DNA of 64,000 bases from Mobiluncus sp963511525 (GTDB lineage Bacteria > Actinomycetota > Actinomycetes > Actinomycetales > Actinomycetaceae), in the NCBI RefSeq assembly GCF_963511525.1, contig NZ_CAUPIY010000004.1:62001-126000 (forward strand). The letters are read 5' to 3'. A program made the translations under genes and the position numbers. Below the pieces are notes generated by a model that had not been told where the DNA came from, made no database searches, and was given only the letters and a program-made list of their open reading frames with translations. Each line of letters starts with the position of its first letter. Position 1 is the stretch's first letter. Positions 1 through 8,200 of this stretch are shown piece by piece.

Positions 1-215
1 AGCAAGTTTTCACCACGGTGTGCCAACTTCTCGAGCCGGTTGAACGCCAGGAATCCTGACGTGCCTTTAATCGTGTGAATAGTCCGGAAAATCGAGGACA
101 GGAGTTCTTTTGAACCCGGTTCGGATTCCAAGGACACCATGTCTTGCTCAAGTTGATCGAGGTTCTCATAGGACTCGACCAGGAATTCGCGGACAATTTC
201 ATCCATTTCGCCCAT
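1..215 (-). CDS. cheA: Chemotaxis histidine kinase CheA, N-terminal part (runs off the window)
   Basis: The 71 visible codons encode the N-terminal Hpt (P1) domain of CheA. The phosphoacceptor histidine is in the motif IHTIKGTSGF, preceded by the usual LVESYENLDQLEQDM helix. CheA passes phosphate from this histidine to CheY and CheB, linking chemoreceptors to the flagellar switch. The ATG at 213-215 is preceded by a good ribosome site (GGGAGGTC). It is the last gene of the minus-strand flagellar block, after csrA, with a 6-bp hairpin (GGTGCC/GGCACC, 237-251) in its leader. The kinase, dimerisation and CheW-binding domains lie outside the window, so only the N-terminus can be judged. Confidence 0.9.
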   Translation of the reverse strand, partial: MGEMDEIVREFLVESYENLDQLEQDMVSLESEPGSKELLSSIFRTIHTIKGTSGFLAFNRLEKLAHRGENL

Positions 216-398
216 AAAGCGACCTCCCAAATAAGTGGTGCCTGCGGCACCGTCTACGCACCAGTTTCGTGCATTTAAATGAGTTTGTTAGCGAATTCAG
301 TGAATTTTCAGCGATATTTCTTGATTTCAGGAGCGCATTTTGACGGTTTGCTCAGGTTTATGGGGTTTTATCCAGCTCCGGCGGCGGGCTTACGGCGA

Positions 399-797
399 TT
401 AATTCGTCTGTGGGGGGCGAGGTTTCGGAACCCGTTTAACGGCGGGATTTGTCGGCGATGCTGGTGAATTCGGGGAGGGTTTGGGTGTCTGGGACTGTGC
501 GGAGGCAGCGCCCGGCAAGGCTGATGATCCCTTCATCAACCGGCGCAGGTCCAAAGGCTGGCCGGACTTGGGCTTGATGGACTGCAGGGACTGCAGGGCT
601 GCGGCGGCTTCGGTGCCCGACATGGCGGCCTGGTTTTCTTCAGAAACTGCCTGAAGCAACTCGGCCCGGTTGACCGGAACGGAACGCGGGGCATCCACGC
701 CCAAACGCACCGAATCACGGTGAACTTCCACAACGGTAACCACGATGCCGTCACCGATGACAATCTTTTCGCCTATGCGCCTAGATAAAACCAACAC
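399..797 (-). CDS. csrA: Carbon storage regulator CsrA with a long C-terminal extension
   Basis: Residues 1-58 are a standard CsrA: start MLVLSRRIGEKIVIGD, a VRLGVDAP strand, and VPVNRAEL containing the RNA-contacting Arg44. CsrA dimers bind GGA in hairpin loops and block translation of flagellar mRNAs; FliW releases it. FliW is encoded in this window at 33626-34078. The usual length is 60-75 residues, but this protein has 132. Residues 60-132 form a low-complexity tail rich in Ala, Ser, Pro, Lys and Arg with no visible fold. The gene sits between flhF and cheA on the minus strand, where Firmicutes often carry flhG. The CsrA identity is secure; the function of the tail is unknown. Confidence 0.93.
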   Translation of the reverse strand: MLVLSRRIGEKIVIGDGIVVTVVEVHRDSVRLGVDAPRSVPVNRAELLQAVSEENQAAMSGTEAAAALQSLQSIKPKSGQPLDLRRLMKGSSALPGAASAQSQTPKPSPNSPASPTNPAVKRVPKPRPPQTN

Positions 798-1226
798 GGA
801 ACTACTCTACATGAGATAAACCCGCAAACTCACGATTTTGCACACAATCCGCGAAAAAACCACTGCGATACCCCGGAAGGTTTTACGCACGAATAGCGCT
901 GAATTCAGGTTAGAGACACAGGAATTTAGAAAGGCTGGCGGGGTGGGGAGCGTTGGGGGCGACTCAGCGAGAGGCTGGGGGGTGAGCGTTTTGCGACAAT
1001 AGTCACGCAAAACGCGAGGGGGCCCTCCCCCTTCCGCCTCTCGCGAGCGCCCCCGAGCGACCACCCCGCAGAACCCAAAACACGCCATAAAAACTATTTA
1101 AACGCACCCGGATATGGAGATTTCCACCCAAACCAAGAAAGGCTGCAGTCTGTTCACCAAGCGGAATGGAATCATCGGCAGCGATGCCAAATTAAGACAG
1201 CGCAACCCGGATTCCAGGCGGAAAAA
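798..1226. other. Gap between flhF and csrA holding a nested inverted repeat
   Basis: This 429-bp gap has no convincing gene. The one minus-strand open frame in it (807-1088) is low-complexity and antisense-like, with no family signature. Its main content is the nested palindrome at 955-1054, listed separately. The gap would be the 3' region of the flhF transcript and the leader of csrA. Confidence 0.5.
955..1054. repeat. Nested 100-bp palindrome between flhF and csrA
   Basis: Three inverted-repeat arms are nested around one centre. The outer pair is GGGGGCG (955-961) with CGCCCCC (1048-1054). The middle pair is GCGAGAGGC (967-975) with GCCTCTCGC (1036-1044). The inner pair is GCGTTTTGCG (986-995) with CGCAAAACGC (1006-1015), with a 10-nt loop. 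All arms are perfect. Transcribed, it would fold into a very stable long stem. It could be a transcript end or stabiliser between flhF and csrA, or a dispersed palindromic repeat; it lacks a clean U-tract. Confidence 0.7.
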
Positions 1227-2633
1227 TCAGTGGGCGCCGGCGAAAATGTCTTCCAGCAGCATCTTCCAGGCTTCGCCGCGAGCGGGAACCCCGTCCAGCA
1301 TGCCGATGGGAATGCCCACTTCGAACAGGGCACCGGGATGGTCGGATTCCCAAATGCGCTGAACCGCCAGGGCATCGGGACGTATCGCGTCCGGCAGGCC
1401 GCGAATCCAGCTCTCGATTTTGTCCGCGGGACTACGCGCATCGACTACCGCCCAAGTTTGATCGACATAGATAACCGAGATGAGTTTTGCCATGGTGCGC
1501 CGGTGGGCTTCAATGAGCGAATCTGCCAAAGCTAACACGCAGGTTTGCCCCGGATGGGCCTCCATCAGGGACTTCAATTCTTCCCCGGAACGAGCCCGCA
1601 GAGCCTCTCCGGGAAGGGTGGTTTTCGGTCCGCCCAGCACGCAATAGGCGTCCTCGCCCAGCCGACCCGCCAAACGTTGCGCGGTTTCCACAATCGACAG
1701 GGATATCGGCGAGGAACCGACCACTACAATCGTGGAACCAGGCTTTTCCAGCAGGGGCACCGGCTCGGGCAAAGCCCCCAACACATCATCCAGCGCCATC
1801 TCACTGGTGTCCACGGTGCCGGTAGCGACGGCCTCAGCCAGGTTCTCGCCTCCCGGCACCCCAGCAAACAACTCCGCCGGGAATCCCAGTTCGCTCAGAG
1901 CCGCGGCCGGCAATTTCGGACCGGAAGCAACGCGCGGAGCGGAGGTAACGATACGCCCGGCACTCGCACCCGGCGCCGCCGCCCCTTGCAGGCGCGCATC
2001 AAAAGCCCCGCCGACAGGCCGGGCCAGGGACCCCATCGAGCCGGCTAAACCGGCGGTTTCACTAGGCTTGGGAGCGGCACTCGGCTCAGGCTGAGTTTCG
2101 TTGATGAGGGAAGCGGCATCCCCGATTCCCATCTGAGCCATCTGGGCTTCGAGCTGGGCTTGAGCGGCTTCGGTATTGGAGCTGAGCTGGGAACGCGCTT
2201 CGTCAAGCAGGTGTTCCAGATCGGGATCTTTCTTGGTGGGAGAAGCGGTGCCGCCATCGTCTCGCACAGTGCCTTTGCCGGTCGCGGTCGCGGCAGAATC
2301 AGCGGATTCACCAGCATCCGGGGGAGCCTGCTTTTTCTTTCCTAAGCCGGCTTCGTCAGCCTGTTCCGAAAGGGTCTTGTGGGTGGGCTTGGGTTTGGCG
2401 CTCGCCGCAGCGGCAGCCGCAGTGCCGGTAGCGTTGCGGAAGCTCTGGGGCGGTTCACCGACCCCCTCGACTTCCACCAGGACTTCATAGTGTTCCTTGG
2501 CGAACATCCCGGCCAGGCCGCCCTTGCGGACTTTTTCGGCTTTGAGCACGGTGACACGTCGGCCCATCCGTTTTACTTGGCCGATGAGGACGTCAAGGCG
2601 ATCGCCTTCAACCAGATATCGCGTGGCTGCCAC
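1227..2633 (-). CDS. flhF: FlhF-like flagellar protein with a degenerate GTPase domain
   Basis: The gene lies directly after flhA, overlapping its end by 26 bp, which is where flhF lies in the Bacillus fla/che order. The N-terminus (about residues 1-60, with RMGRRVTVLKAEKVRKGG) resembles the FlhF B domain. A long Ala/Pro/Glu-rich linker follows. FlhF is normally an SRP-type GTPase that places the flagellum at the pole. Here the expected P-loop at residues 303-313 reads VVVGSSPISLS and lacks the GxxxxGK[ST] lysine; no DTAG or TKxD motif is visible in the C-terminal part. The fold therefore seems retained without GTP chemistry. Identification rests on position plus weak similarity. Confidence 0.72.
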   Translation of the reverse strand: MAATRYLVEGDRLDVLIGQVKRMGRRVTVLKAEKVRKGGLAGMFAKEHYEVLVEVEGVGEPPQSFRNATGTAAAAAASAKPKPTHKTLSEQADEAGLGKKKQAPPDAGESADSAATATGKGTVRDDGGTASPTKKDPDLEHLLDEARSQLSSNTEAAQAQLEAQMAQMGIGDAASLINETQPEPSAAPKPSETAGLAGSMGSLARPVGGAFDARLQGAAAPGASAGRIVTSAPRVASGPKLPAAALSELGFPAELFAGVPGGENLAEAVATGTVDTSEMALDDVLGALPEPVPLLEKPGSTIVVVGSSPISLSIVETAQRLAGRLGEDAYCVLGGPKTTLPGEALRARSGEELKSLMEAHPGQTCVLALADSLIEAHRRTMAKLISVIYVDQTWAVVDARSPADKIESWIRGLPDAIRPDALAVQRIWESDHPGALFEVGIPIGMLDGVPARGEAWKMLLEDIFAGAH

Positions 2634-4701
2634 TTATCGTTCCCATCGTCTCGATCATTACTTTCGCGCCCGATACTTCGGTGTACGACAGCACCGGCAA
2701 ACGCGCTATACCAAGGTTAACAAGTTTTCGCAGCGCTGGGCGTAAGACAGGCGCACAAACTAAAACAACAGAAAATCCGGTCTGTTCTGCCTGCTCGGTC
2801 ACTTCGCGAGTCTGGTTCAGGAAAGTCTCCATCCGGTCCGGGTCCAGAGCCAGTTGGGAACCTTCATCGCCGGGACGCACGCTCTCCAGCAGGGACTGTT
2901 CAAAAATCGGATCCAAGGTAATGACCCGCAGTACCCCTTCCATTACGTACTTTGCCACAATCGAGGGACCCAGCTCCGCCCGAGCCGCCTCGATGAGCTG
3001 CTCAGGTTCGGTGGTCTGCTTGCCTTTCACGGACAGCGCCTCAAAAATCCGGGGCAAGTCCAAGATGGGGACCTGTTCTTCCAGCAGGCCTTGTAGCACG
3101 ACTTGGACCTCGCCCAGGGACAGCATCGCGGGGATCAGTTCCTCCACGGCGCTCGGGTTCGTCTGACGCACCCCGTCGACCAGGATCCGCACGTCTTCAC
3201 GAGACAGGAGCCGCGCCGCGTTCTCGCTGACCAGCGCCCCCAGGTGGGTAATCAGCACCGAAACACGATCCACTACGGTCGCTCCGCCCAGCTCGGCGTT
3301 ATACCGCAGCTCCACGGGGATCCATTTGCCGGTCAAGCCGAATACGGGTTCGTTGGTGATTTCACCAGGCAGGTCGTCCAGGATATCGCCCAAGGCCAGA
3401 ACCTTGCCGGGCGGGGCAATGCCGCGGCCGACTTCCACGCCGGACATGCGGATGACGTAGGTGGACACGGGCAGGTCTACAGAATCGCGGGTACGCACCG
3501 GAGGCAGCACGAAGCCCGATTCGAGAGCCACTTTGCGGCGCAAGCCGCGCACTCGCGCCAGCAGGTCGGTGTCGGTGTTCGCTCCCACCAGGTCGATGAG
3601 GTCGGGAGCGAGGAGGATTTCGAGGGCCGGGACTCGCATCTGTTCGATGAGCTGTTCAGGGGTTTCGCCCGCGGGCTTGGAGTCGTCCTCCTCGACCACG
3701 ACTTCTTCCTCAGCCTCGACTTGCTTGAGTTTCGACATGGAGCGCCACCCGGCATACAGCAGCAGGGCGCCGATAACAAAGAACGGGGCCTTCGGCATGG
3801 CCGGAATAATCCCCATAAAGACGCAGGCTATCCCCGCGATAAACAGCGCGGCGAAGGACTGAGTCAGCTGGCGAGAGAAGTCCCCGCCGATACCGCCTTC
3901 GGGAGAGTCCTTGGAACGGGTGACGATAACGCCGGTAGCCAAGCTCATCAGCAGGGACGGAATCTGGGAAACCAGACCATCACCGACCGTCAGCTGGGAA
4001 TACGTCGCGATGGAGTCGCCAACCGGCATGCCTTCCACGACCATGCCGATGATGAAGCCGGCGATGAGGTTGACGATGGTGATGACGATACCAGCGATAG
4101 CATCGCCTTTAACGAACTTGGAACCACCGTCCATAGCGCCGTAAAAGTCGGCCTCGGAAGCAATCTCGGCACGCCGGGCACGAGCAGTTTCTTCATCGAT
4201 GAGACCGGAGTTCAGGTCGGCGTCGATAGCCATCTGTTTACCGGGCATAGCATCCAAGGTGAAACGCGCCCCGACTTCCGCCACACGCCCCGCGCCGTTG
4301 GTAATAACGACGAAGTTGATGATGACCAGGATGACGAATACCACCATGCCGACCACAAAGTTGCCGCCCACTACGAAAGTCCCGAAGGCCTCGATGACTT
4401 TGCCGGCTTTCGCGGAACCACCCCCGGAGCCGGGCGTCAAAATCAACCGGGTCGAAGCGATGTTCAAACTCAGCCGGAACAGTGTCAGCACCAAAACCAG
4501 GGTCGGAAACACCGAAAAGTTCAACGGCTTGGAAACGAACATGGTCGTGAGCAAGGAAATCATGGACAGCATGATGGACATGGTGAGCAGGACGTCCATC
4601 ATCCACGGCTGCAGCGGGAAAACAAGCAACATGACGATGCCGACAACCCCCATGGGGACTATCAGCTTCGGTATCAATGTGGCATCAAATTTGCCCTTCA
4701 C
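2608..4701 (-). CDS. flhA: Flagellar type III export gate protein FlhA
   Basis: This 697-residue protein has the usual length and layout of FlhA. About eight membrane helices fill residues 15-330, with the family signature FRLSLNIASTRLIL near residue 77. A linker rich in Glu and Asp precedes a large cytoplasmic domain (about 350-697) that docks substrates and chaperones. FlhA forms the nonameric ring of the flagellar export gate. The start is a GTG with a strong ribosome site (GAGGAG) eight bases upstream. It follows flhB with a gap of about 115 bp and overlaps flhF. Confidence 0.97.
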   Translation of the reverse strand: MKGKFDATLIPKLIVPMGVVGIVMLLVFPLQPWMMDVLLTMSIMLSMISLLTTMFVSKPLNFSVFPTLVLVLTLFRLSLNIASTRLILTPGSGGGSAKAGKVIEAFGTFVVGGNFVVGMVVFVILVIINFVVITNGAGRVAEVGARFTLDAMPGKQMAIDADLNSGLIDEETARARRAEIASEADFYGAMDGGSKFVKGDAIAGIVITIVNLIAGFIIGMVVEGMPVGDSIATYSQLTVGDGLVSQIPSLLMSLATGVIVTRSKDSPEGGIGGDFSRQLTQSFAALFIAGIACVFMGIIPAMPKAPFFVIGALLLYAGWRSMSKLKQVEAEEEVVVEEDDSKPAGETPEQLIEQMRVPALEILLAPDLIDLVGANTDTDLLARVRGLRRKVALESGFVLPPVRTRDSVDLPVSTYVIRMSGVEVGRGIAPPGKVLALGDILDDLPGEITNEPVFGLTGKWIPVELRYNAELGGATVVDRVSVLITHLGALVSENAARLLSREDVRILVDGVRQTNPSAVEELIPAMLSLGEVQVVLQGLLEEQVPILDLPRIFEALSVKGKQTTEPEQLIEAARAELGPSIVAKYVMEGVLRVITLDPIFEQSLLESVRPGDEGSQLALDPDRMETFLNQTREVTEQAEQTGFSVVLVCAPVLRPALRKLVNLGIARLPVLSYTEVSGAKVMIETMGTISGSHAISG

Positions 4702-4816
4702 GTGCCGGTCTCCTCACGGCCATGGACTCCATTCCTCACTTATCTTACCGTTGCCACATCGGCAAAAGGGTCGTTTACATTAGGTTTTCCGACTTTTTAG
4801 GGGCAAAACTGGTTCG

Positions 4817-5920
4817 TCAGGAGTCCTTCCCAAAGAGGTAAGAGGGCATCTTGTGAACCCCGCCGCGAGTCCCGCGCTTTTTCAGAATCAGCACGAACGC
4901 CAAAACCTGGGCGACCGCGGTATACAGCTCCTCGGGAATCGCCGCCCCGACCTCGACCGTGGAATACAGAGTCCGCGCCAGCGAAACGTCCTCTACCTGG
5001 GGAATCTTTGAATCCTGGGCGACTTCACGAATCCGCGAAGCAATATGGTCCACCCCTTTCGCCAGGACTTTCGGGGCGCCCTGACCCGCTTCGTACTTGA
5101 GAGCAACAGCGTAGTGGGTCGGGTTTACCACCACTACGTCAGCGTTAGCGGCGTCGGCAATCATCCGGTTGCGGCTCATGGCGATGGCACGAGAGCGGCG
5201 CTGGGACTTAATCAACGGGTCGCCTTCGTCCTGTTTGTATTCTTCCTTGATTTCCTGCTTGGACATCTTGGTCTGTTTCTGGTTCTTTTTAAAGATAAAC
5301 AGAGCGTCCAGCACGGAGACCGCGATGCCGGCGATAACCGAAGCCCAGATGAGCAGCCACATCTTGCCCTGACCGTAGGCAATCAAATCCCACAGCGAGA
5401 TATGTCCGGCCGCTCCCATTATCTCGGTGACCCCGGAAATGACCACGTACAACACGATGCCCACGGCGATGGTCTTAAGCAGAGCCTTCAAACCGTTCCA
5501 CAGGGGCTGGATGCCGACCACTTTCTTAAAGCCCTTGACAATGTTCAGGTTTTGCAGTTTGGGCTTCAAGTGTTTGGCGGAAGGGAACACGCCTTTACCT
5601 TGGATAATGTTCACCATTACGGCGACCAGCAAAATGGCCAGCATGAACGGCAGCAGAGTCCACACAATCGTGCTCAATGAAGAGGCCAGGAAACCCACGA
5701 TTTCTTGCTTAGAGGGAACCTCTTTCAGGGTCACCGCCGTCAAAGTCTGATGACGAGCCTTTTGGAACGCCGTATCCATCATGAACGGAAGCAAGGCTGC
5801 CCCGGCGGCCAAGGAAATCCACCCGGTCAGATCCTGGGACTTTTGCAGGCCACCTTCCTCACGAACTTTTTTCAGATGCCGCGGGGTGGCCTTTTCAGTC
5901 TTTTCGCCGGAATCGCTCAC
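4817..5920 (-). CDS. flhB: Flagellar export switch protein FlhB
   Basis: This is a 367-residue FlhB with four membrane helices in the first 215 residues and a cytoplasmic C-terminal domain. The self-cleavage motif NPTH is at residues 266-269, inside VVVNPTHYAVALKY. Cleavage between Asn and Pro switches export from rod/hook substrates to filament substrates. The start is a GTG that overlaps the fliR stop by four bases (GTGA), indicating translational coupling. Length and domain order are normal. Confidence 0.97.
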   Translation of the reverse strand: MSDSGEKTEKATPRHLKKVREEGGLQKSQDLTGWISLAAGAALLPFMMDTAFQKARHQTLTAVTLKEVPSKQEIVGFLASSLSTIVWTLLPFMLAILLVAVMVNIIQGKGVFPSAKHLKPKLQNLNIVKGFKKVVGIQPLWNGLKALLKTIAVGIVLYVVISGVTEIMGAAGHISLWDLIAYGQGKMWLLIWASVIAGIAVSVLDALFIFKKNQKQTKMSKQEIKEEYKQDEGDPLIKSQRRSRAIAMSRNRMIADAANADVVVVNPTHYAVALKYEAGQGAPKVLAKGVDHIASRIREVAQDSKIPQVEDVSLARTLYSTVEVGAAIPEELYTAVAQVLAFVLILKKRGTRGGVHKMPSYLFGKDS

Positions 5921-6663
5921 ATGAACACCCCCTGGAAACTCACCATGACCTTGTCCATCAGTTTCTCAACGACCTGAGGAATGACCACCATAATCAGGGG
6001 GGCGGTGAACGCGGTCATCATAATCTTTAGCGGGAAGCCCAAGGTAAAGGCGTTCATGGCCGGCGCAACCTTGGTCAACAGACCCAGACCCATGTCGGTG
6101 AGGAACAGCACCAGCAGCAGCGGCCCGGCAATCTCTATGGAGGCGATCATCAGTTCACCGAAACGAAACACCAGACGGTCGGCGTAGTTGGCCATATCAA
6201 AGACCGCGCCGACCGGCATGGCGTTAAAAGAGCGCGCCAGTCCCATTATCAGCAGCTGGTAGCCGTTGGTAGCAAAAAGCATGGCCATGGCCGTCAGTTC
6301 GTAGACCCGCCCGAAAGTCGCCTGGTTCGTCATGGTCAGCGGGTCGAAGGCCTGGGCCATCGCAAAGCCGCCTTCAAAGTCAATGAGCGAACCGGCCATC
6401 TGGAGTGCCGCGATGATGATGCGCACCATGACCGCCATAGAAAAGCCGATGAGGGCTTGAATCAGCAGCTCAAATAGGAATACGTCCGATTGCTCTATCG
6501 GCCCGACCCGGCTCATGCAAGCGAACCCCAAAGCGGCCCCCAACAGTGCTTTTACTCGGCCAGAGATGGCACGGCTATTAAAAGGCGGGCACAGCGCCAG
6601 GAAAACGGTAGCGCGCACGGTGGCCAGGGCAAAAGCGGTAAAGAGAGCGAGATTGATGGTCAT
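5917..6663 (-). CDS. fliR: Flagellar biosynthetic protein FliR
   Basis: This 248-residue, almost wholly membrane-embedded protein has six or so hydrophobic helices and the FliR pattern AALQMAGSLIDFEGGFAMAQ near the middle. FliR joins FliP and FliQ to form the helical export gate in the centre of the MS ring. It is followed by a four-base overlap with flhB and preceded by fliQ with a 14-bp gap, so it belongs to a tightly packed fliP-fliQ-fliR-flhB series. Confidence 0.95.
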   Translation of the reverse strand: MTINLALFTAFALATVRATVFLALCPPFNSRAISGRVKALLGAALGFACMSRVGPIEQSDVFLFELLIQALIGFSMAVMVRIIIAALQMAGSLIDFEGGFAMAQAFDPLTMTNQATFGRVYELTAMAMLFATNGYQLLIMGLARSFNAMPVGAVFDMANYADRLVFRFGELMIASIEIAGPLLLVLFLTDMGLGLLTKVAPAMNAFTLGFPLKIMMTAFTAPLIMVVIPQVVEKLMDKVMVSFQGVFM

Positions 6664-6677
6664 TGCCCCACCTCGCC

Positions 6678-6950
6678 TTAAGAATTCAGCAGGGCTGGAA
6701 TCCGCGCCATCATGTCTTGGGTGGTGGTGACCAGGGTTTGCAGCATCCAGTAGCCCGAAATATACAGGGCAATCCCCACCGCAACGGTCTTGGGGACGAA
6801 AGTCAGCGTGACTTCCTGGATTTGGGTGATGGACTGGAACAGCGAAATGAGAAAGCCCACGACCAGGGAGGTAATCAAAATGGGTGCCGCCAGCTTGGCC
6901 CCCATCAACATGGCGGTCAACGCGAGGTCCAAAACTGCGGAGGAGTTCAT
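6678..6950 (-). CDS. fliQ: Flagellar biosynthetic protein FliQ
   Basis: A 90-residue protein with two membrane helices, typical of FliQ, including the segment LVVGFLISLFQSITQIQEVTL. The start is set at the ATG at 6948-6950 (MNSSAVLDLALT), which overlaps the fliP stop by four bases; an upstream in-frame start would add 13 residues inside fliP and is not favoured. FliQ is a subunit of the FliPQR export gate. Confidence 0.94.
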   Translation of the reverse strand: MNSSAVLDLALTAMLMGAKLAAPILITSLVVGFLISLFQSITQIQEVTLTFVPKTVAVGIALYISGYWMLQTLVTTTQDMMARIPALLNS

Positions 6951-8200
6951 CGGTACGTTCCTATCAAGGTCTTGGTCAACAAGCCCCAACCGTCAACCAT
7001 GACAAATAGCAAAACCTTGAAAGGCATAGAAACCATCACTGGAGGAAGCATCATCATACCCATACTCATCAGGGCGGCGCCCACGACCAGGTCAATGACC
7101 AGGAAGGGGATGAACACCACGAACCCGATGATGAAGGCGGAACGGACTTCGGAAATCATGAACGCCGGCACCAGGGTGGTGAAGGGGGTTTCCTCCAGGC
7201 TGGGCGGATTAGGGCGGTCCGCGGCTCGGGTCATCAGGGCGATGTCCTCCTCGCGGGTCAGCGGTCCCATGAACTCGCGCACCGGCTTTTCCGAGAGTTT
7301 CAGCATATCCTGCACTTGAATCTTGCCGTCCATATAAGGCTGCACAGCGTCTTGCCAGATAGACGTGATGGTGGGGCTCATGATGAACAGGGATAGGAAT
7401 ATCGCCAAACCGGAGATGACCTGGGTCGGAGGAATCTGATTCAGCCCCATCGCATTGCGCGCCATCGCCAAGACGATGAAAATCTTGGTGAAGGACGTCA
7501 TCATCAACAGCAGTGACGGCGCCACTGAAAGCACGGTAATCAGCAGGAACACCAGGACGGCAGTGGAGGGCGCTTTATCCCAGCCGTTGACGTTCAGTTG
7601 AATGCCGGGTTTTTCTGGATTGACCGGGGCGTTCGGGTCATTGGGGCCGATGATGTCTCCCGGATTCGTTAACGGGTCGGGTTGCCCAGGTTGGATTACA
7701 TTTGCAGAGCTCACAAGGGCGGATTGTCCTGGTTGACTGAGCGCGGGGGCTGCCGACTGGCTCACGGTTGACGCGGCCGGGGCGACCGCAGGGTCGGCTG
7801 AAGCGTGGGGCATGGAAAAATTGATGGCAAAAACTGCCACGACAGCCAGGAACCAAGCCAGCTGCAGGCGCAGACGAGCCACGCGCTGCTCCGGGCTCAG
7901 CTCGCGATGTTTCAGGCCGAATCCGAAGCGAGAGCCGCGGGCGCGTTCGCGTTTTTCCCGTTCCAGGCTGGCGGCATCGACAGGGCTTCGCCCGGAACCG
8001 ATGGTGTCCGCGCCGAAATCGGGGGGCAAGGTGAACGTGACACCCAGGCGTTCCCAGTGAGCGGCGCTGGTGCGGTACTGGTCGCGCACGACCTGACGGA
8101 AGGCAGCTTGGCGCCGCGCTTGGCGCGCCTGGCGCTCCCGCGCATAGGCTTGAAACTCCGCCACCGAAGCGGCGTGTTGGGTCAGCAACAGGTCACTCAT
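6947..8200 (-). CDS. fliP: Flagellar biosynthetic protein FliP with a long N-terminal extension
   Basis: The C-terminal half (about residues 205-417) is a normal FliP with TAVLVFLLITVLSVAPSLLLMM and four membrane helices. FliP forms the pentameric core of the export gate. Usual length is about 220-260 residues; this one has 417. Residues 1-112 are a charged, Arg/Gln-rich stretch that should be cytoplasmic. Residues 113-132 form a hydrophobic segment resembling the signal peptide of other FliPs, followed by a 70-residue Pro/Ala/Asn-rich linker. The long start is supported because the ATG overlaps the fliO stop by eight bases; a shorter start would leave a large gap in a packed operon. Confidence 0.92.
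   Translation of the reverse strand: MSDLLLTQHAASVAEFQAYARERQARQARRQAAFRQVVRDQYRTSAAHWERLGVTFTLPPDFGADTIGSGRSPVDAASLEREKRERARGSRFGFGLKHRELSPEQRVARLRLQLAWFLAVVAVFAINFSMPHASADPAVAPAASTVSQSAAPALSQPGQSALVSSANVIQPGQPDPLTNPGDIIGPNDPNAPVNPEKPGIQLNVNGWDKAPSTAVLVFLLITVLSVAPSLLLMMTSFTKIFIVLAMARNAMGLNQIPPTQVISGLAIFLSLFIMSPTITSIWQDAVQPYMDGKIQVQDMLKLSEKPVREFMGPLTREEDIALMTRAADRPNPPSLEETPFTTLVPAFMISEVRSAFIIGFVVFIPFLVIDLVVGAALMSMGMMMLPPVMVSMPFKVLLFVMVDGWGLLTKTLIGTYR

Noticed and set aside
807..1088. 93-codon minus-strand open frame between flhF and csrA
   Set aside because: It spans the nested palindrome, has no ribosome site and no similarity to any family.
3103..4800. 565-codon plus-strand open frame opposite flhA
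   Set aside because: It is antisense to a certain gene, has no ribosome site or family motif, and shows His/Gln/Asp-rich composition typical of a reverse-strand shadow in GC-rich DNA.
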